DNA from: Ipomoea triloba
Taxonomy: Eukaryota; Streptophyta; Magnoliopsida; Solanales; Convolvulaceae
Assembly (NCBI RefSeq): GCF_003576645.1
Contig: NC_044920.1
Coordinates: 8,332,868-8,396,867 of the forward strand
Direction: 5' to 3'
DNA: 64,000 bases
Shown: piece by piece, positions 45,144 to 58,053 of the stretch
Numbering within the stretch: the first letter of the stretch is position 1
Layout of the letters: every line of letters begins with the position of its first letter
The notes under the pieces: model-generated
Seen by the model: the letters and a program-made list of their open reading frames with translations, nothing else
What the model was told of the DNA's origin: nothing
The model's database searches: none
Position numbers and translations under genes: made by a program

Positions 45144-46989
45144 TGCCTCCCTATTCCGTTCTCAATCCTGACACTTAATCCATGATTCTGAAGTCCACTT
45201 GACATTGGTTACCTTGGTTGATTGTCCCACTAAACATTAGGTTCCCTATGCGCGGGGTTCCGCCTTTATTTCTTTTACTTTACTTTGCTTTATTTTTATC
45301 GCTTTACGCTTTTTACATTCCATCTGCTTTACTTTTATGCACTTTAAATATCCGCATTTCTATTTTGAATAATTTTACTTATTTTACATGCTTAATTATC
45401 TATGTTTTATATTTTACTGCTTTTATATTTCTATCAGCTTACAATAATTGAATAGCACTCCGAAAACCCTTTTGTATGTTATGTCTCCATTTCTTATAGA
45501 GCATCTATAACGGGAGCAGGCCTATGCTGGAAGCTAAAGTGTGGAAAGAGGGATGCATACTTGGTTTATCCTCTTATCCCTTTTCTAATTTAAGCCCCGT
45601 TTTGATCTTTAAAGTGTGGAAATATTTGTTTATATAGCTTTGTGTATGTGTTAGAGCTTACCATGTTAAATAGGATCGTTTGATGCATACCCTATATCCC
45701 AGAGTAAATTCCAAAGTGTGGAAAGGGATCTTTTATTTGTTTAATCTTTAGAATCCCTGTTCGTTCCTTTACCCTATACCGTATGGAAACATCGAGGACG
45801 ATGTTTATTTTAAAGTGTGGAAAGGACACACTTTGTATGCTTATATGCTTAGAATAAGAAAGTTGAAGCTCTTGGGAATGATAAGCGGGTGCATTTGCAG
45901 TTTGAAAATAGAGTTATTATTTGTGTTATTTAGAGAGAATTTTGACTAGATGCCAAAAATTTTTACTCTTGAAATATCTTTGAAGAAGTTACTTTTCGCA
46001 CCCATGAGAGTGTTTAGAGCCAAAATAAGTTTATATTCTTGCGTGCTTGCATGATGTTCACCTTTTATTTACGTAGGACCTTAGTCAACAATCTCTCGAA
46101 GTGGGAGTGTGCACTTTTTAATTTGAGAAAGATAAAACTAGCGAGGCCCGGAATTGGACTAATTTGGTAGGGCATGTGGCAAAACGTGAGCCTGTTGGTA
46201 AGCTTAATGAAAAACAATCCCTTGATCGTAAATAGAAAAAGGCATGAGGGGTTGACATGGAGAGAAGTCAAAAAGGCAAAAGGTCAATCACCAAGTTTAA
46301 AAATTGAGGGAAGCCAATTCGTTGGGTTGTGCTCAACCATAGTCTTCGGTAAGCAAAAAGCTTTATCTAGAGTTGGTTGTTCACATAAAAAGATCCCAAA
46401 AATTGAGAAAATAAGAGATGAGGTGAGCCGCTTCGCTAGGATTCAGGTACCCATTGCACTGTCTTCGAAAAAGCATGGAGCTCCATGTGAAGTCGGGTAG
46501 CTCGATGACGTTATCCTAGGAAGTGAGAAGAAAAGAGGGACCGCGCTAAGCCAAAAGCGGTGAGTGGTCCATGCCCCTACCCTCATTTATATTTACGTTG
46601 GGCTTTGGCGTATAAGGATGGAAAAGTTGATTAGCTAGTGCACATCGTTCCCACTAGCGGGATCGGCTAGAGGCCCTAATTAAATAGAAGGTGAACCAAA
46701 ACTTTGGAAATGCATGCTTGCGTATGGTGCGAGGAGTGTGATCCTTTATTTTACTTGTTTATCTACGAAAGGTTTTTATTTCCCGGAAATATTTCTTGAG
46801 TTGATGACATCTGACCAAAATCCTTTGTAGATAACACAAATGATTTCTCCCATTTCAACAGTCTTAGACACCCATCATTTTGACTTGCCAAAAGCTTTGT
46901 TTTACATGAGAAGATATCCCGGAGACTTATGTGCTTAGATAGTAAATTTTCTTGCTTGAGTGCAAGCAAGAAGCAAAGTGTGGAAAATT
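45144..46989 (+). other. Element A 3' non-coding region with repeated purine-rich motif
   Basis: AAAGTGTGGAAA occurs at 45536, 45611, 45713, 45812 and 46975. The last is 3 bp from the 3' LTR and is the likely polypurine tract. The remainder has no conserved ORF. Confidence 0.7.
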
Positions 46990-47869
46990 TGATAAGCCTC
47001 CGAGATACCCTTAAATCGAGTACATTTTAGGGTGTTTTGTCACGTTTATGGCATCCTTACATGATGAATTATGCTCATAAATGCTTGAAAATCACTAACC
47101 AACACACGAAAGCTACTTTTAGCCTAAAGGAGGTGAAATAGGAGCCCCGGGAGCAAATAGGAGCAAAAGTTGAGCTTAAAGAATGAACCAGGCAAGATCG
47201 AAGCCCCGGAGGACCCAAGTGGATGGCCACACGCGTGTGAGCGTGCGTGGAAATGATCCAGTAGCCTCCCACGCACACTCACACGCGTGTGAGCAGGCGT
47301 GGAGACTACATTGCGCGAAAATTGACTATGGTTGCTTTTTCGGAGACTATTTAAACCCCTTTGATAGATTTTCAAAGGAGGTTCCCAGAAATTTAGTTTC
47401 CCTTTCCTTAGTTTTTCCTTTGGAGAACTTTCTCCATTTTTCTTAGATTTTCATTTCTTAGTTTAGATAAATCTCCATTGTAGCAAGTCAACAAGCTTGG
47501 ATTGAAGGATTACTTCACTCTAGCTGATCTCTATTTCATTTATATTATATTTCGTTATCTTGTTCTTGGATTAAATTAGCTTTTGTTTTGAATTTCATAT
47601 CATGAGTGGCTAGTTTAATCTAGGGATTTGGATTGTGTGATTGTATGATGCTAGTGTGATGATTTTATCTCTATTTTGGATCTAAATGCTTAGATTGTTG
47701 GATTATCTATTCTTGTCTATTGATTGTTGTTTTGATGAGATCTTGTTTGGATTTGGCCAATCTAGATGAGAGATTGAGCTCTTGACTCTTTCATGTCTTT
47801 GATTAGAGTTAGGATTTGAAGCTTGACACAATCATAGTTCCTATGGACTTCTTAAGAATAGTAGGATAG
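46990..47869 (+). repeat. Element A 3' LTR, first part
   Basis: Matches 39367-40250 and stops at 'agtaggatag', where B is inserted (gatag 47865-47869, repeated at 63311-63315). It resumes as 63316-63766. Confidence 0.95.
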
Positions 47870-48896
47870 TAACAACAAGTTGCGTGCATAGGGTGAAATT
47901 TCAAAAGATATTTGTATGATAAAACGGAAAGTCTGTGACTCCCCGAGTGTCGGTCTTGAAGGAGGGACGTGGAGGTATGTCAAACATTCGGGAGTTTACT
48001 TGATTGGATTATGCATAGGACTTGAGTGTGGTGAAGGGTGGAATTGCAAGTGAGAGTGTAGTTCATTGGTTGGTTTGAGTGCCAAAGAGTAGTAAAGTAA
48101 AAGTGATTTTGGGAATATGTAAAAGGGGTAGGGATTGGATAGTGTTGATGAATATTGCATAGTGAGAGTGCAAGGTCATGTATTAGGATTGCTAGGATAT
48201 TGGCTATTCATAGATCCAAGATATAGAAATAAGATCATCACAAAAGCAATATTCAATCACACAATCCAAATCGCTAGACTAAATTAGCTACTCATGATAT
48301 GAAATGCAAGCAAAAGCTAATTTAATCCAAGAATAAGATTACTAAAATTATAGAAATGAAATAGAGATCACCTAGAGAGAAGAAGATCTTCAATCCAAGC
48401 TTGTTGTCTTCTAGAATGGAGATTGATCTAATCTAGAAACTAGGAAAAAATGGAGAAAGTTTTCCAAAGGAAAAACTAAGAAAAGAGAAAACCAAAATTC
48501 TGGAATCCTCCTCTGGAAATTCATCAAAGGGGTTTAAATAGTCTCCGAAATGACAACCCTAGCTGAAATTCGCGCATCACGCCTCCACGCCTCTCACACG
48601 CGTGTGAGCGTGCATGGAGAGCTTCTGGAAAGTTTCCACGCTTGCTCACACGCGTTTGGCCTTCCAGTTTGGTCCTCCGGGGCTCCGCTTTTGCCTGGTT
48701 TGCTCTTTAAGCTCATCTTTTGGTCCTATTTGCTCCCGGGGCTCCTGTTTTACTTCTTTTAAGCTAAAAATAGCTTTTGTGCATCAGTTAGTGATTTTCA
48801 AACATTTACGCACATAATTTACCAAATGAGGATGCTATAGACGCGATAAAACACCCTAAAATGTGCCTGAAATAAGGGTATCTCGGAGTCTTATCA
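47870..48896 (-). repeat. Element B 3' LTR
   Basis: 1027 bp. It matches 62038-63310 except for a deletion of about 300 bp at 'ggctattca|tagatcc' (about 48209). It has about 55 bp near 48605-48655 that the 5' LTR lost between 'cacacgcgt' repeats. Confidence 0.9.
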
Positions 48897-50707
48897 AATT
48901 TTCCACACTTTGCTTCTTGCTTGTCCTCAAGCAAGACATTTTACTCTCTAAGCATATAAGTCTCCGAGATACTCTCCCATGCAAAATAAAGCTTTTGGCA
49001 AGTCAAAATATTGGGTGTCTAAGACTGTTGAAACGGGGGAAATCATTTGTGTTATCTATAAAGGATTTTGGTAAGATGCCAGCAACTTAAGAAATATTTC
49101 CGAGAAATAAAAACCTTCCGTAGATAAAACAAATAAAACAAGGGATCACACTTCTCGCACCATACGCAAGCATGCATTTCCAAAGTTTCGGTTCACCTTT
49201 TATTTAAATAGGGCCTCTAGCCGATCCCACTAGTGGGAACGATGTGCACTAGCTAATCAACTTTCCATCCTTATACGCCAAAGCCCAACGTAAATGTAAA
49301 TGAGGGTAGGGGCATGGACCACTCACCGGTTTTGGCTTAGCGCGATCCCTCTTTCTTCTCACTTCCTAGGATAACGTCATCGAGCCACCCGACTTCACAT
49401 GGAGATCCATGCTTTTTCGAAGGTCAGTGCAATGGGTACTCGAATCCTAGCAAAGCGGCTCACCTCAGCTCTATTTTCTCAATTCTTGGGATCTTTTTAT
49501 GTGAACAACCGATTCCAGATAAAGCTTTTTGCTTACCGAAGACTATGGTTTGGACACAACCCAACGAATTGGCTTCCCTCAATTTTTTTAAACTCTTTTG
49601 GTGCTTGGCCTTTTGCCTTTTCGACTTCTCCTCGTGTCAACCCCTCATGCCTTTTTCTATTTAATGTTCAAGGGTTTTGTTTTCTCATTAAGCTCACCAT
49701 TAGGCTCACCTTTTGCCCCATGCCCTACCAAGGTTAGTTCAATTCCGGGCCTTGCTAGTTTTATCTTTCTCAAATTAAAGAGTGCACACTCCCACTTCGA
49801 GAAATCCTTGACTAAGGTCCTACGTAAATAAGAGGTGAACATCATGCAAGCAGGCAAGAATATAAACTTATTTGGCTCTAAACTCTCTCATGGGTGCGAA
49901 AAGTAACTTCCTCAAAGATATTTCGAGAGTAAAAATTTTTGGGCATCTAGTCAAAATTCTCCCTAGATAACACAAATAATAACTCTCTTTTCAAAACTGC
50001 AAATGCACCCGCTTATCATTCCCAAGAGCTTCAACTTCTAATATTAAGCATGTAAGCATGTAAAGCACAAAGTGCGTCCTTTCCACACTTTAAAGTAAAC
50101 ATCGTCCTCGATGTTTCTATACGTACAGGGTAAAGGAACGAAACAGGGATTCTAAGGATAGACAATTAAAAATCCCTTTCCACACTTTGGAAATTGCTCT
50201 GGGATAAAGGGTATGCATCAAACGATCCTATTAATCATGGTAAACTTAAGTACTTTAAAGATCAAAACGGGGCTTAAAATTAGAAAAGGGATAAGATGAT
50301 AAACCAAGTATGCATCCCTCTTTCCACACTTTAGCTTCCAGCATAGGCCTGCTCCCGTTATAGATGCTCTATAAGAAATGGAGACATAACATACAAAAAG
50401 GGTTTTCGGAGTACTATTCAATTATTATAAACTGATAGAAATATAAAAGCAGAAACATAAATAATAAAGCATGTAAATAAGAAGAATTATTCAAATATAA
50501 ATGCGGATAAGTAAAGCAGTTGGAAATTAAATAACATAAAGCAATAAAGGAAAGTAAAGCATAGAAAAGAAATAAAAGAAATAAAAGTCAGAACCCCACG
50601 CATAGGGATCCTAATGTTCAGACGGGACCAGCAATCATAGTAACCAAAGTCACAGAACTCCGAATCAAGTGCTAATCAGTCAGGACCGAGAATAGTTGAG
50701 GAAGGTA
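48897..50707 (-). other. Element B 3' non-coding region
   Basis: Counterpart of 45144-46989. TTTCCACACTTT (minus AAAGTGTGGAAA) lies at 48900, 50080, 50177 and 50321. The copy at 48900 borders the 3' LTR. No conserved ORF. Confidence 0.7.
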
Positions 50708-52874
50708 TCACTCATCACCGAAGGGATGAAATTGCCTGTCGAATCGAGCTTCAAGAGCGGCAATTCTTCTATCATTATTCTCCACCGCTTGTCTCATGCG
50801 GTTGAGATCCTCGGTGTGAACATCCTGTCTTGCGGAGATGAATGTGAAATGGCCTTCCTGCCAAGTATGCTCCTCACGCCAATAGTTCATTTGTTCCTCA
50901 TGTAGCTGTCTATGAAAATTTTGCGACGCGGTCTACTCCATTGGAGTTGGGCCTTGCTCCTGTGCAACGTCTTCCTCCTCATTCTCTTCCTCGTCCTCAT
51001 CATCATTATCAGAAGCATTTAAATCGGGTGCATCATCACCTCCAAGCCTTAGTTCTGCGGCAAAGAACTCTCCCACGGTAAAAGAAATTGAGCAACCATC
51101 AGATCTCTCCCCTATCAACCGGTCCAGTAGGCCCAACCCAATACACAATTTAGAAACAAAAGGTCCAATAAACACAGTCTGAACCTTTGGCTTTAGCTGG
51201 GTCTGGAGCCATTTCCTAGCCTGAACGCCCATGTTGATACTGACATCATTCTCCATGCACCACATGTAGAATAAGTCCTGCTTGTATACCTTGTTTCTAT
51301 TCGTGGTTCATCCAGAGAGATTTATAGCAAAGGCTAATCTGATAGCCTTCAAAGCATTTCGGGTGATGAGCTTTGCCTTCAAGTTTGAAGAGTTGTATGG
51401 GGCATTGTTTGTGATGCTTCTCCAGTATCGTCTAACAACTTCATCTGAATCAAAATCTTCTTTGAAATATCTGAAATAAGGCATGGACACGCTTGTTGCA
51501 TCATGAAAACCGAGTGTAACACCTAAAGTGTTAGCAGACATACTGTAGTGGTTGCCGAAAAGAGTGAATGAAATAGACTCCCTTGCATCGTTGACTTCCC
51601 TTCTAATCTTTAGGGTCGCCAAGAATTCATAGGTGACAGGCGCATAGGTTGGTCCTCTCCACTGAAACAGATAGCGGAGCTGTGGGTGCCTAAGGAGCAT
51701 ATTCACTTCTTGCAAACAACCAAATTCTCTTAAAACATTATCCTCAAAGTGACGGCCAACATGTAACACCCCACTTTTTCCACTTAAGAAAATACAGGTA
51801 ATTTTTTTTATAATTACAAATAACTTTTACAATAGCGGAAGCTTCAACAACAAAAGTAAAAAGGGGTGTTATGCCACGTTCGAGTATCTCATACTCAAAC
51901 GCACATGCTAAAACTACTTAACTAAAACCATCATAATTTTTACTAATACAAGATGAATTCTATGGATTTAATTACAACCTTTATAAAAAATCTAACGTGA
52001 ATCACTCTCATGCCAATGCCCCAAATCAAGCAATCATCACCTGCAAAAATAACTAAGGGGGAAAACAAAGTCAGCACGACGGCTGGTAAGACTTACTCCA
52101 CCCCGTTAAACATTTTGCACATAGCATCTTGGAGCACATAGGAGCATATAATTTCACATTAACCCCTTAAGCATTTTTATTCTCATCAATATCAATAATT
52201 TTCAACCAATTAAAATGTAACTTTAGAAAATCACACATCCAAGTATATATAATTATACCCACAAATTAAAATCTCTAGGAGATCAAGACATTGCCTATCC
52301 GTAATCCAAATTCATTAAACCAATATTTCCTCAAGCCTCACATTTCCATATAACCATTTCCTTAAATAATTACATGATACCATCAGTACTCGAAATTCCT
52401 TCAAAACATAATATATCACCAAAGAGATATATAATCCTTAAATAATCACCAAAGAATTTCCAAATCATGATAATGACTAAATATAATTTCCAATTGTATA
52501 ATAATAACCAAAGAGATATTTCCAATCTATCAAAATAGATTCCAAAGAGAGAATTCCAATCTCTCTAAATAACCACCAAATATAGAGAATATCCAAAACT
52601 CTCACAATAACCAAGTAAAATTTCCAAATAATTAGTCACACTTTTCATATGTCCAATAGTAGTTATTATATACAGTGCCAAGGAGGAATGGACCCAAATG
52701 GAAAGTTTCAACTTCCAAACCAATACCAAACCAACCGGACGAATTCACGAACCGGTGGCCAAAACCAAATCCAAACCAACCGGACAAATCCACGAACCGG
52801 TGGCCAAAACCAAATAGAGAGAACTCAACTCTCACAATAATAATAGTAACCAAAAAGGAGAGTTTGAAATGTCC

Positions 52875-55551
52875 TGTAATACCCCGTATTTTATTAACAT
52901 TATCCTAAGGCGTTGACATTCCTAAGTTATGATCTTCAGATATTTCAAAAGAATTTTTATAAGTGAGTATAGTTGTTATTAAGCTGCGAACCTACGTACC
53001 GGTCACGAACCGTAAAAATTTTAAGAGCTGGTGTTCGGACCCGTTTGTCCTAGGAAATGAATTATTAGACACCATACTATTATTCTTGAATTTCCTATTT
53101 AATTAAATCAGCTCATAGCAGCGAAAATTTATTTTGATCGTACATTGCTAAATTTCGCGGTGTACCGAACCTAGCCCAATTTTGAGGGTTAGTCTGGAAT
53201 AAATTTTTAGTTTCGGAAATTATTCTATCTGGATTATTTTCTACCGAAACTTTATCTGTTTGAACCACAACTGATAAGTTGGAAGATATTTTATTATTTT
53301 ATTATTTTTTTCCAAGCTTATCACATAAGATTGGGATCAATATAAAAGCAATTTCCCATTTCTTCAATTCTTCATTCCCATTTCGAGAGGAGAGAGAGAG
53401 ATGATTCCATTTCCATCTTCTTCACAAAGCTTCAATTTCCATGGCAAATTCCTTCACATCTCTCAATTTTATTCGGTAAATCTTCGTTTTTATTCGGTAA
53501 ATAGTTCTATTTTCCTTCCTAGAGCATGGATTTGAGATTAATTTCTTGAAATCTCTTGTTATGGTGTTGATTGTGATCTTAGGATTTTAAGGTGAAATTT
53601 GGGGAAATCAACTCCAAAAGTCTTCTACGATGACTAGTAACCCGGTGGAGGTAAGGAATCCCTTAAGTTGGATTAGTCACTTGAATTTGGATAATTGATT
53701 ATTTGGTTGAAATATGGTGTTTTTGAGCTTTGGAAATATTTTTGTATACATGTTCATAGCTTGGATATGCATGTATATGTTATATTTATGTCCACATAGG
53801 CTTATACTTGTGGAAATATTGAAAGAAATCAGGATAGATTCTGGCAGTAACTTCCGAGATTTATTGGGAAAAATTGGTAAGGTATTTTGATCCTATAAGT
53901 GTAGAACCCGCATATAAAATTTCATAATGATCGGAGTAGTATAAGTATGGTTTTCGAATTTTTCTCCAAAACTGGTCCAGAGAGAGAAAAATTCCGGACA
54001 GCACACTGCCAAGGGCAAAAATGGAATTTTCTGTGTTTATTCGCGAATCAAAATGATCAAAACTTTTTATGGACATCAAGTACTATGAGTTGGGGTTCTA
54101 CCATAAAAATTTCAAGTGAAAAAGAGTTCGGGAATTATTTTTACCGGCTCAATCTTTCGGACTGCGCCAAGCTGAAATTTTCTTATAAGGAGGTGGTATT
54201 ATGTACATGTAAAGAGTAAATGTATTTTGTGTATTATGCCTATGTTAAGGTTGGGAAGTACATATGTTATATGTATTGAGATGTATGTGTCAAGTATGGA
54301 ACTTATGTGAAAAATGTGGGGTTGGAAGTGTAGAATGGTTACACTTGATTTACCATTGTGAAGGGTTGTTAGTGGATTATCTAAATGTTTTGCAAGAGAA
54401 AAGGGAAATTTCCTGATTTGGTTAAAAGGGGGAATCGATTTCCGAGTATTGGAATTGACTCAAGTATGTCCAAAATATTTTCAAAGCAAGAAAAGGGAAA
54501 AGGTGGAAAAATGTTTTCAAACCTTAGTTCTAGTAAAAGTGGTGAAGGACCTTGTCTTGTAGCCTACGGGATAGAGAGCTTAAAGTGCCTTCCCGTATGG
54601 TGGTTATGTTATTGTATGACCAGTTCATACTGTGGGCGAAGTCTATTCGCCGAGTACTATATCACCCGGAAGGAAAAGGGTCTCCTGCGGGGGTGTGCAC
54701 ACTTAAGTATAGTCACTCTATTTTCGGGTAGGGGTCGTTCTTATGAACCTAGTGAGGCTAGCTAGGAATCATTCCAACGCTCCTATAAGTCCAGGGGATC
54801 AGTATTAGACCGGGCGATGACCACTGAACCCGAGTTGAATGATCCAAGTGGTCAGTCAAAAGTGGAGAAAGAATACTCCAGAGGCTTCACACTTTCTATC
54901 TAGGACCAAGTGGATTTCGAAATATGAATGTAGTTACGCTGTAGCTACGGAAAAGAGATGGTGAAAAGTGAAAATACCCAAAGGTTGTGGGTGATCTCTC
55001 TTTGAAAAGTGAAAAGTGATGAGAATTTCCTTATGAAACTAAGGAAGTTTTAAAGCTGAGAAAGAAATGATTTTGTCTTACGAGACAGGTGGATGTTGCT
55101 TCACTAAACTCTTTTTTTATGCAAAGTCTTTATTGTTAACTTATTTGCAGGTGAAATCTCATCAATTGGGTACAAGTTACCAAAATTCTTTTATGCGTGT
55201 TTTCAAACCTTTGTCTACTTTTAAGTGACAACGGATATCCTTACTTAGCCGTCGCGCTAACTGCACTTCAATGTGTTCTTATCAGATGCAGTTTAGTGTG
55301 GACTCCTGTAGCCGATGAGCTCTAAATAGGATGGAAGTGCAGGTTGGGGTCTACTCTTTGATGTAGACAAGGATTGTTGTTAATGTTGTAAGTTTAGCCT
55401 GTGCACTTAGAGTGGAGTTTGTCAAAAAGGTGATAGAATTCACTCTAGGTGTGGCGGTAGCACCCAGTTTTCTGCTGATAAGATGTAAGCTTCCGCAGCA
55501 TATGAATATTGATTTGTAATTAATGTAAGAGTTGAAAATTGGGGTGTTACA
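52875..55551 (+). mobile_element. Solo LTR D, Tekay/Del-like
   Basis: 2677 bp, TGTAATACCCCG...TTGGGGTGTTACA, flanked by TGTCC (52870-52874 and 55552-55556). It is nearly identical to 2997-7378 over the first 400 bp and the last kilobase. It contains a perfect ggcgaa-gtcta-ttcgcc hairpin (about 54636-54652) conserved in the other copy (about 6452). Confidence 0.95.
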
Positions 55552-56201
55552 TGTCCAAGTGTCACCATCCTCTTGAGACAAAATATATAAATAACATAAC
55601 CTTCGAATTTCATACCTTATATCAAAAGTCTGTACACCCAAGAAATAACTTCCAACTTTACACTTTATCTATAACCTTTGTACTAATTAAATAAATCCAA
55701 ATATAAATAATCCATCAATACTAATCATCCAGACAAACACACAATTCACGTAAATGGGAGGTGACTTTTCAAAATATATATACCCAATCAATAAGCACAA
55801 CATTCACAAATATACTTGATTTATTCGTATATATTATAATTCCACAAATCCCACAATAAACAATAATCACGTAATATTTCACATAATAATTTAGCACATA
55901 AACACTTAGTAAAATAATTTTTACTTTGGGGTAAATAAATTTTAGGTAGACATAAATCTTACCTAAGAACCAATATGCTCACAACTGGATTTGAACTTGT
56001 AATCTTCTAAGCATTAGCACACACTCACCCATTGAGCCACTAGCACCTTTGATAAAAATTTTGTAAATTAATTAAACAATTATTTACACTACTATTACTA
56101 TATTAATATTAATATTAATATTAAGTTTATTTCCGTAAGCATGCCTCAACCTCATATTTAATTACTAGCCATCATCAGCATCCTAATTACCATAATATTA
56201 C

Positions 56202-56202
<1 letters not shown>

Positions 56203-56238
<36 letters not shown>
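56203..56238. repeat. (ATT)n microsatellite
   Basis: About twelve ATT units inside the C 3' LTR. Confidence 0.95.
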
Positions 56239-56241
<3 letters not shown>

Positions 56242-57480
56242 GAACCAATTCACCATCGCCAAAATCACTTTCTCATCATCTTCCTATTTTCACCATTACT
56301 AATTATTATAATACTCAAGCCTTATTATTAGTTTCAGTATCAACAAAACATAATTATCAATGTATTTATTATAAATATACCAAACATAATCACCATCTTC
56401 TCAGCAGTTCGGAGAATCATCATTCATCATCAACGACGATCACCATTGTTAAACATCATCATCGTCGCCAACCCACGTCAACAACAACAACAATGGAGCC
56501 CATGCTCACCGCCGGTCGCTGGAAACACCGAAGCCGACCACCGCGCTGCTACCACGAAAGGCCCACGCCACCATCTCCGCTGCACGCCGTATTGCCACCA
56601 CCGCCAAGCTCGCGGAACGCGGCTGTTGCCGACGAGAAGAAGGAACGGAGCTCGCCGAAGATGAGAGCGTCGGTCACCATCTCTCTCCCTTACGCTCTCT
56701 TTCCCTTTCTCTCTCTCTCTCTCTTTTTCTCTCCCTCTCTCTCTCTAGCGTTCGCGTGAAGAAGATGAAGCAGGTGGAAAAGAAGCAGAATAAGGTAACT
56801 GATCACTCTCTCCCTTCTGATTATTATAACCGCAAGTAACCTTTTGTAATCAAATTATCATTATTATAATTTTTATTATTATTACTAATTACTAATTACG
56901 TACTAATTATGATTATATAAATACAACTTAAATATAATAGATAACAAATGGAGACAATCATCCCCTTTTAACCTCAATCTCAATCATTTCCTTCATTTCC
57001 TTATAATTAATCCCAAAACTTTTGGTATTGCTATTCCACAAGATAGATTAGGATAGGGTATATTTATACACACAACACATATATATGGGACACTGCCACA
57101 AAAGAAAACAAATAAAAACACTAGCAAGGTTTGAACCACCACATACTCAACATCAAAGTCCCATGCAAATAAACTACATAATATATATTTAAATATATAC
57201 GAATAACAAAATATGGATTTGAAAATAATTTGTTGTTGCCTAGATTCGAAACAAGGACCTTTTATAGAAATTTCAAAATTTAGTCCAGAGAGCCAAATCA
57301 ATTCTTGTCGACCATTTTCGAATCGAAATAAATATATATATACATATACGTTAGAAAATATATATTTTGTAATAAATAATAATTTCCAAAAATTCTTTTG
57401 GGCAACAATAAAACATAAATATTTTGAAAATAGTAATAATATTTTCTTTAAAATACTTACGAAATTCCGGGGTGTTACAC

Positions 57481-57498
57481 TCTACCCCCGTTAAGAAA
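57481..57498 (-). other. Element C polypurine tract
   Basis: Minus strand CTTAACGGGGGTAGAG just before TGTAACACCCCGG. Confidence 0.75.
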
Positions 57499-57793
57499 AA
57501 TACTTCGTCCTCGAAGTATAAATCACATATTGCATCATAATAAATGCTCACTATGTCCAGACATATCACAACCAAAATTTAGCAATAGAAAATCACCTTG
57601 TTATAAAAAACTCAAATAATCCACATAATTTCAACATAATACATATATCATCAATAAATATGCAAATGATATGCAATATCACACTTCCTCATCGCGGATT
57701 ATAAAATTTTAAATCCTAATCAATTTTACTTATAAACAAATTCTTAACTTAGGCTTTATTACCACTTGGTAACGCCTATCCCAACGAAGCGTA

Positions 57794-57807
57794 CCGCTCT
57801 GATACCA
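57794..57807 (-). other. Element C primer-binding site
   Basis: Minus strand TGGTATCAGAGCGG, initiator tRNA-Met type, 2 bp after the 66-bp LTR. Confidence 0.85.
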
Positions 57808-57809
57808 AC

Positions 57810-57875
57810 TGTAACACCCCACTTTTTCCACTTAACCACCTGTATTTTCTTAAGTGGAAAAAGTGGGGTGTTACA
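57810..57875 (-). repeat. Element C 5' LTR, 66-bp palindrome
   Basis: The first 26 bases (tgtaacaccccactttttcc + acttaa) and the last 26 are inverted complements around a 14-base loop, so it folds as one hairpin. Confidence 0.8.
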
Positions 57876-58053
57876 CAACAGAAAGATGCTTTCCTTTATA
57901 GTTGTCTACTGTTGCGAGTTGAATAGGTGTCAAGTGTCGTAGTGACCTTGACTCCGGCTCCTGCGGAGCTGTAGCTTGTTGCCGTGTCCTTGATCGACTC
58001 GATTCTCCTACATCATGTTTTAATTTCTTTGCAATTTCTTTCGAGCGTCCCAT

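Larger units (their letters stand above)
51762..57479 (-). repeat. Element C 3' LTR
   Basis: Minus strand TGTAACACCCCGGAATTTCG...GTGGGGTGTTACA. It holds a GC-rich part (56480-56760) with (GA)n, whose overlapping ORFs lack any family match, an (ATT)n tract (56203-56238) and a Gly/Pro-coding-like stretch judged spurious. Solo LTR D interrupts it. Confidence 0.7.
51762..57875 (-). mobile_element. Element C: minimal LTR element with a 66-bp palindromic 5' LTR, D nested
   Basis: Bounded by CAACA (51757-51761 and 57876-57880). On the minus strand: a 66-bp TG...CA unit (57875-57810), tRNA-Met PBS (57807-57794), about 295 bp of internal DNA, PPT (57498-57481), then a long 3' LTR (57479-51762, about 3.0 kb without D). 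No gag or pol. Both outer ends share an inverted repeat of about 38 bp starting tgtaacaccccactttttcc. It is a LARD/TRIM-like derivative of a Tekay-type family. Confidence 0.75.
50708..58053 (-). pseudogene. Element B ORF2, split by element C, with the same amber stop as A
   Basis: Starts MGRSKEIAKKLKHDVGESS at 58053, reads VDNYKGKHLSV at the C insertion (57881), and resumes at 51756 with GRHFEDNVLREFGCL. The middle is as in A (NHYSMSANTLGVTLGFHDA, LITRNALKAIRLAFA, QARKWLQTQLKPKVQTVFIG). A TGA lies at 51308-51310, then an acidic tail. TAG at 50933-50935 follows GPTPME, and the frame stays open to TGA 50708-50710 (74 codons). The extension shares FHRQLH-EEQMNYW, TWQEGHF and a coiled-coil-like end with A. 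Many A/B differences in the extension are at third codon positions, as expected of a translated region. Function unknown. Confidence 0.7.

Noticed and set aside
56446..56760. Pro/Arg-rich and Ser/Leu-rich ORFs as a gene
   Set aside because: They lie inside the C 3' LTR, overlap in different frames and come from GC-rich and (GA)n sequence.
51762..57875. Element C as a DNA transposon because of its 38-bp inverted ends
   Set aside because: TG...CA ends, a 5-bp duplication, a tRNA-Met PBS and a PPT identify an LTR element; the inverted ends come from the palindromic 5' LTR.
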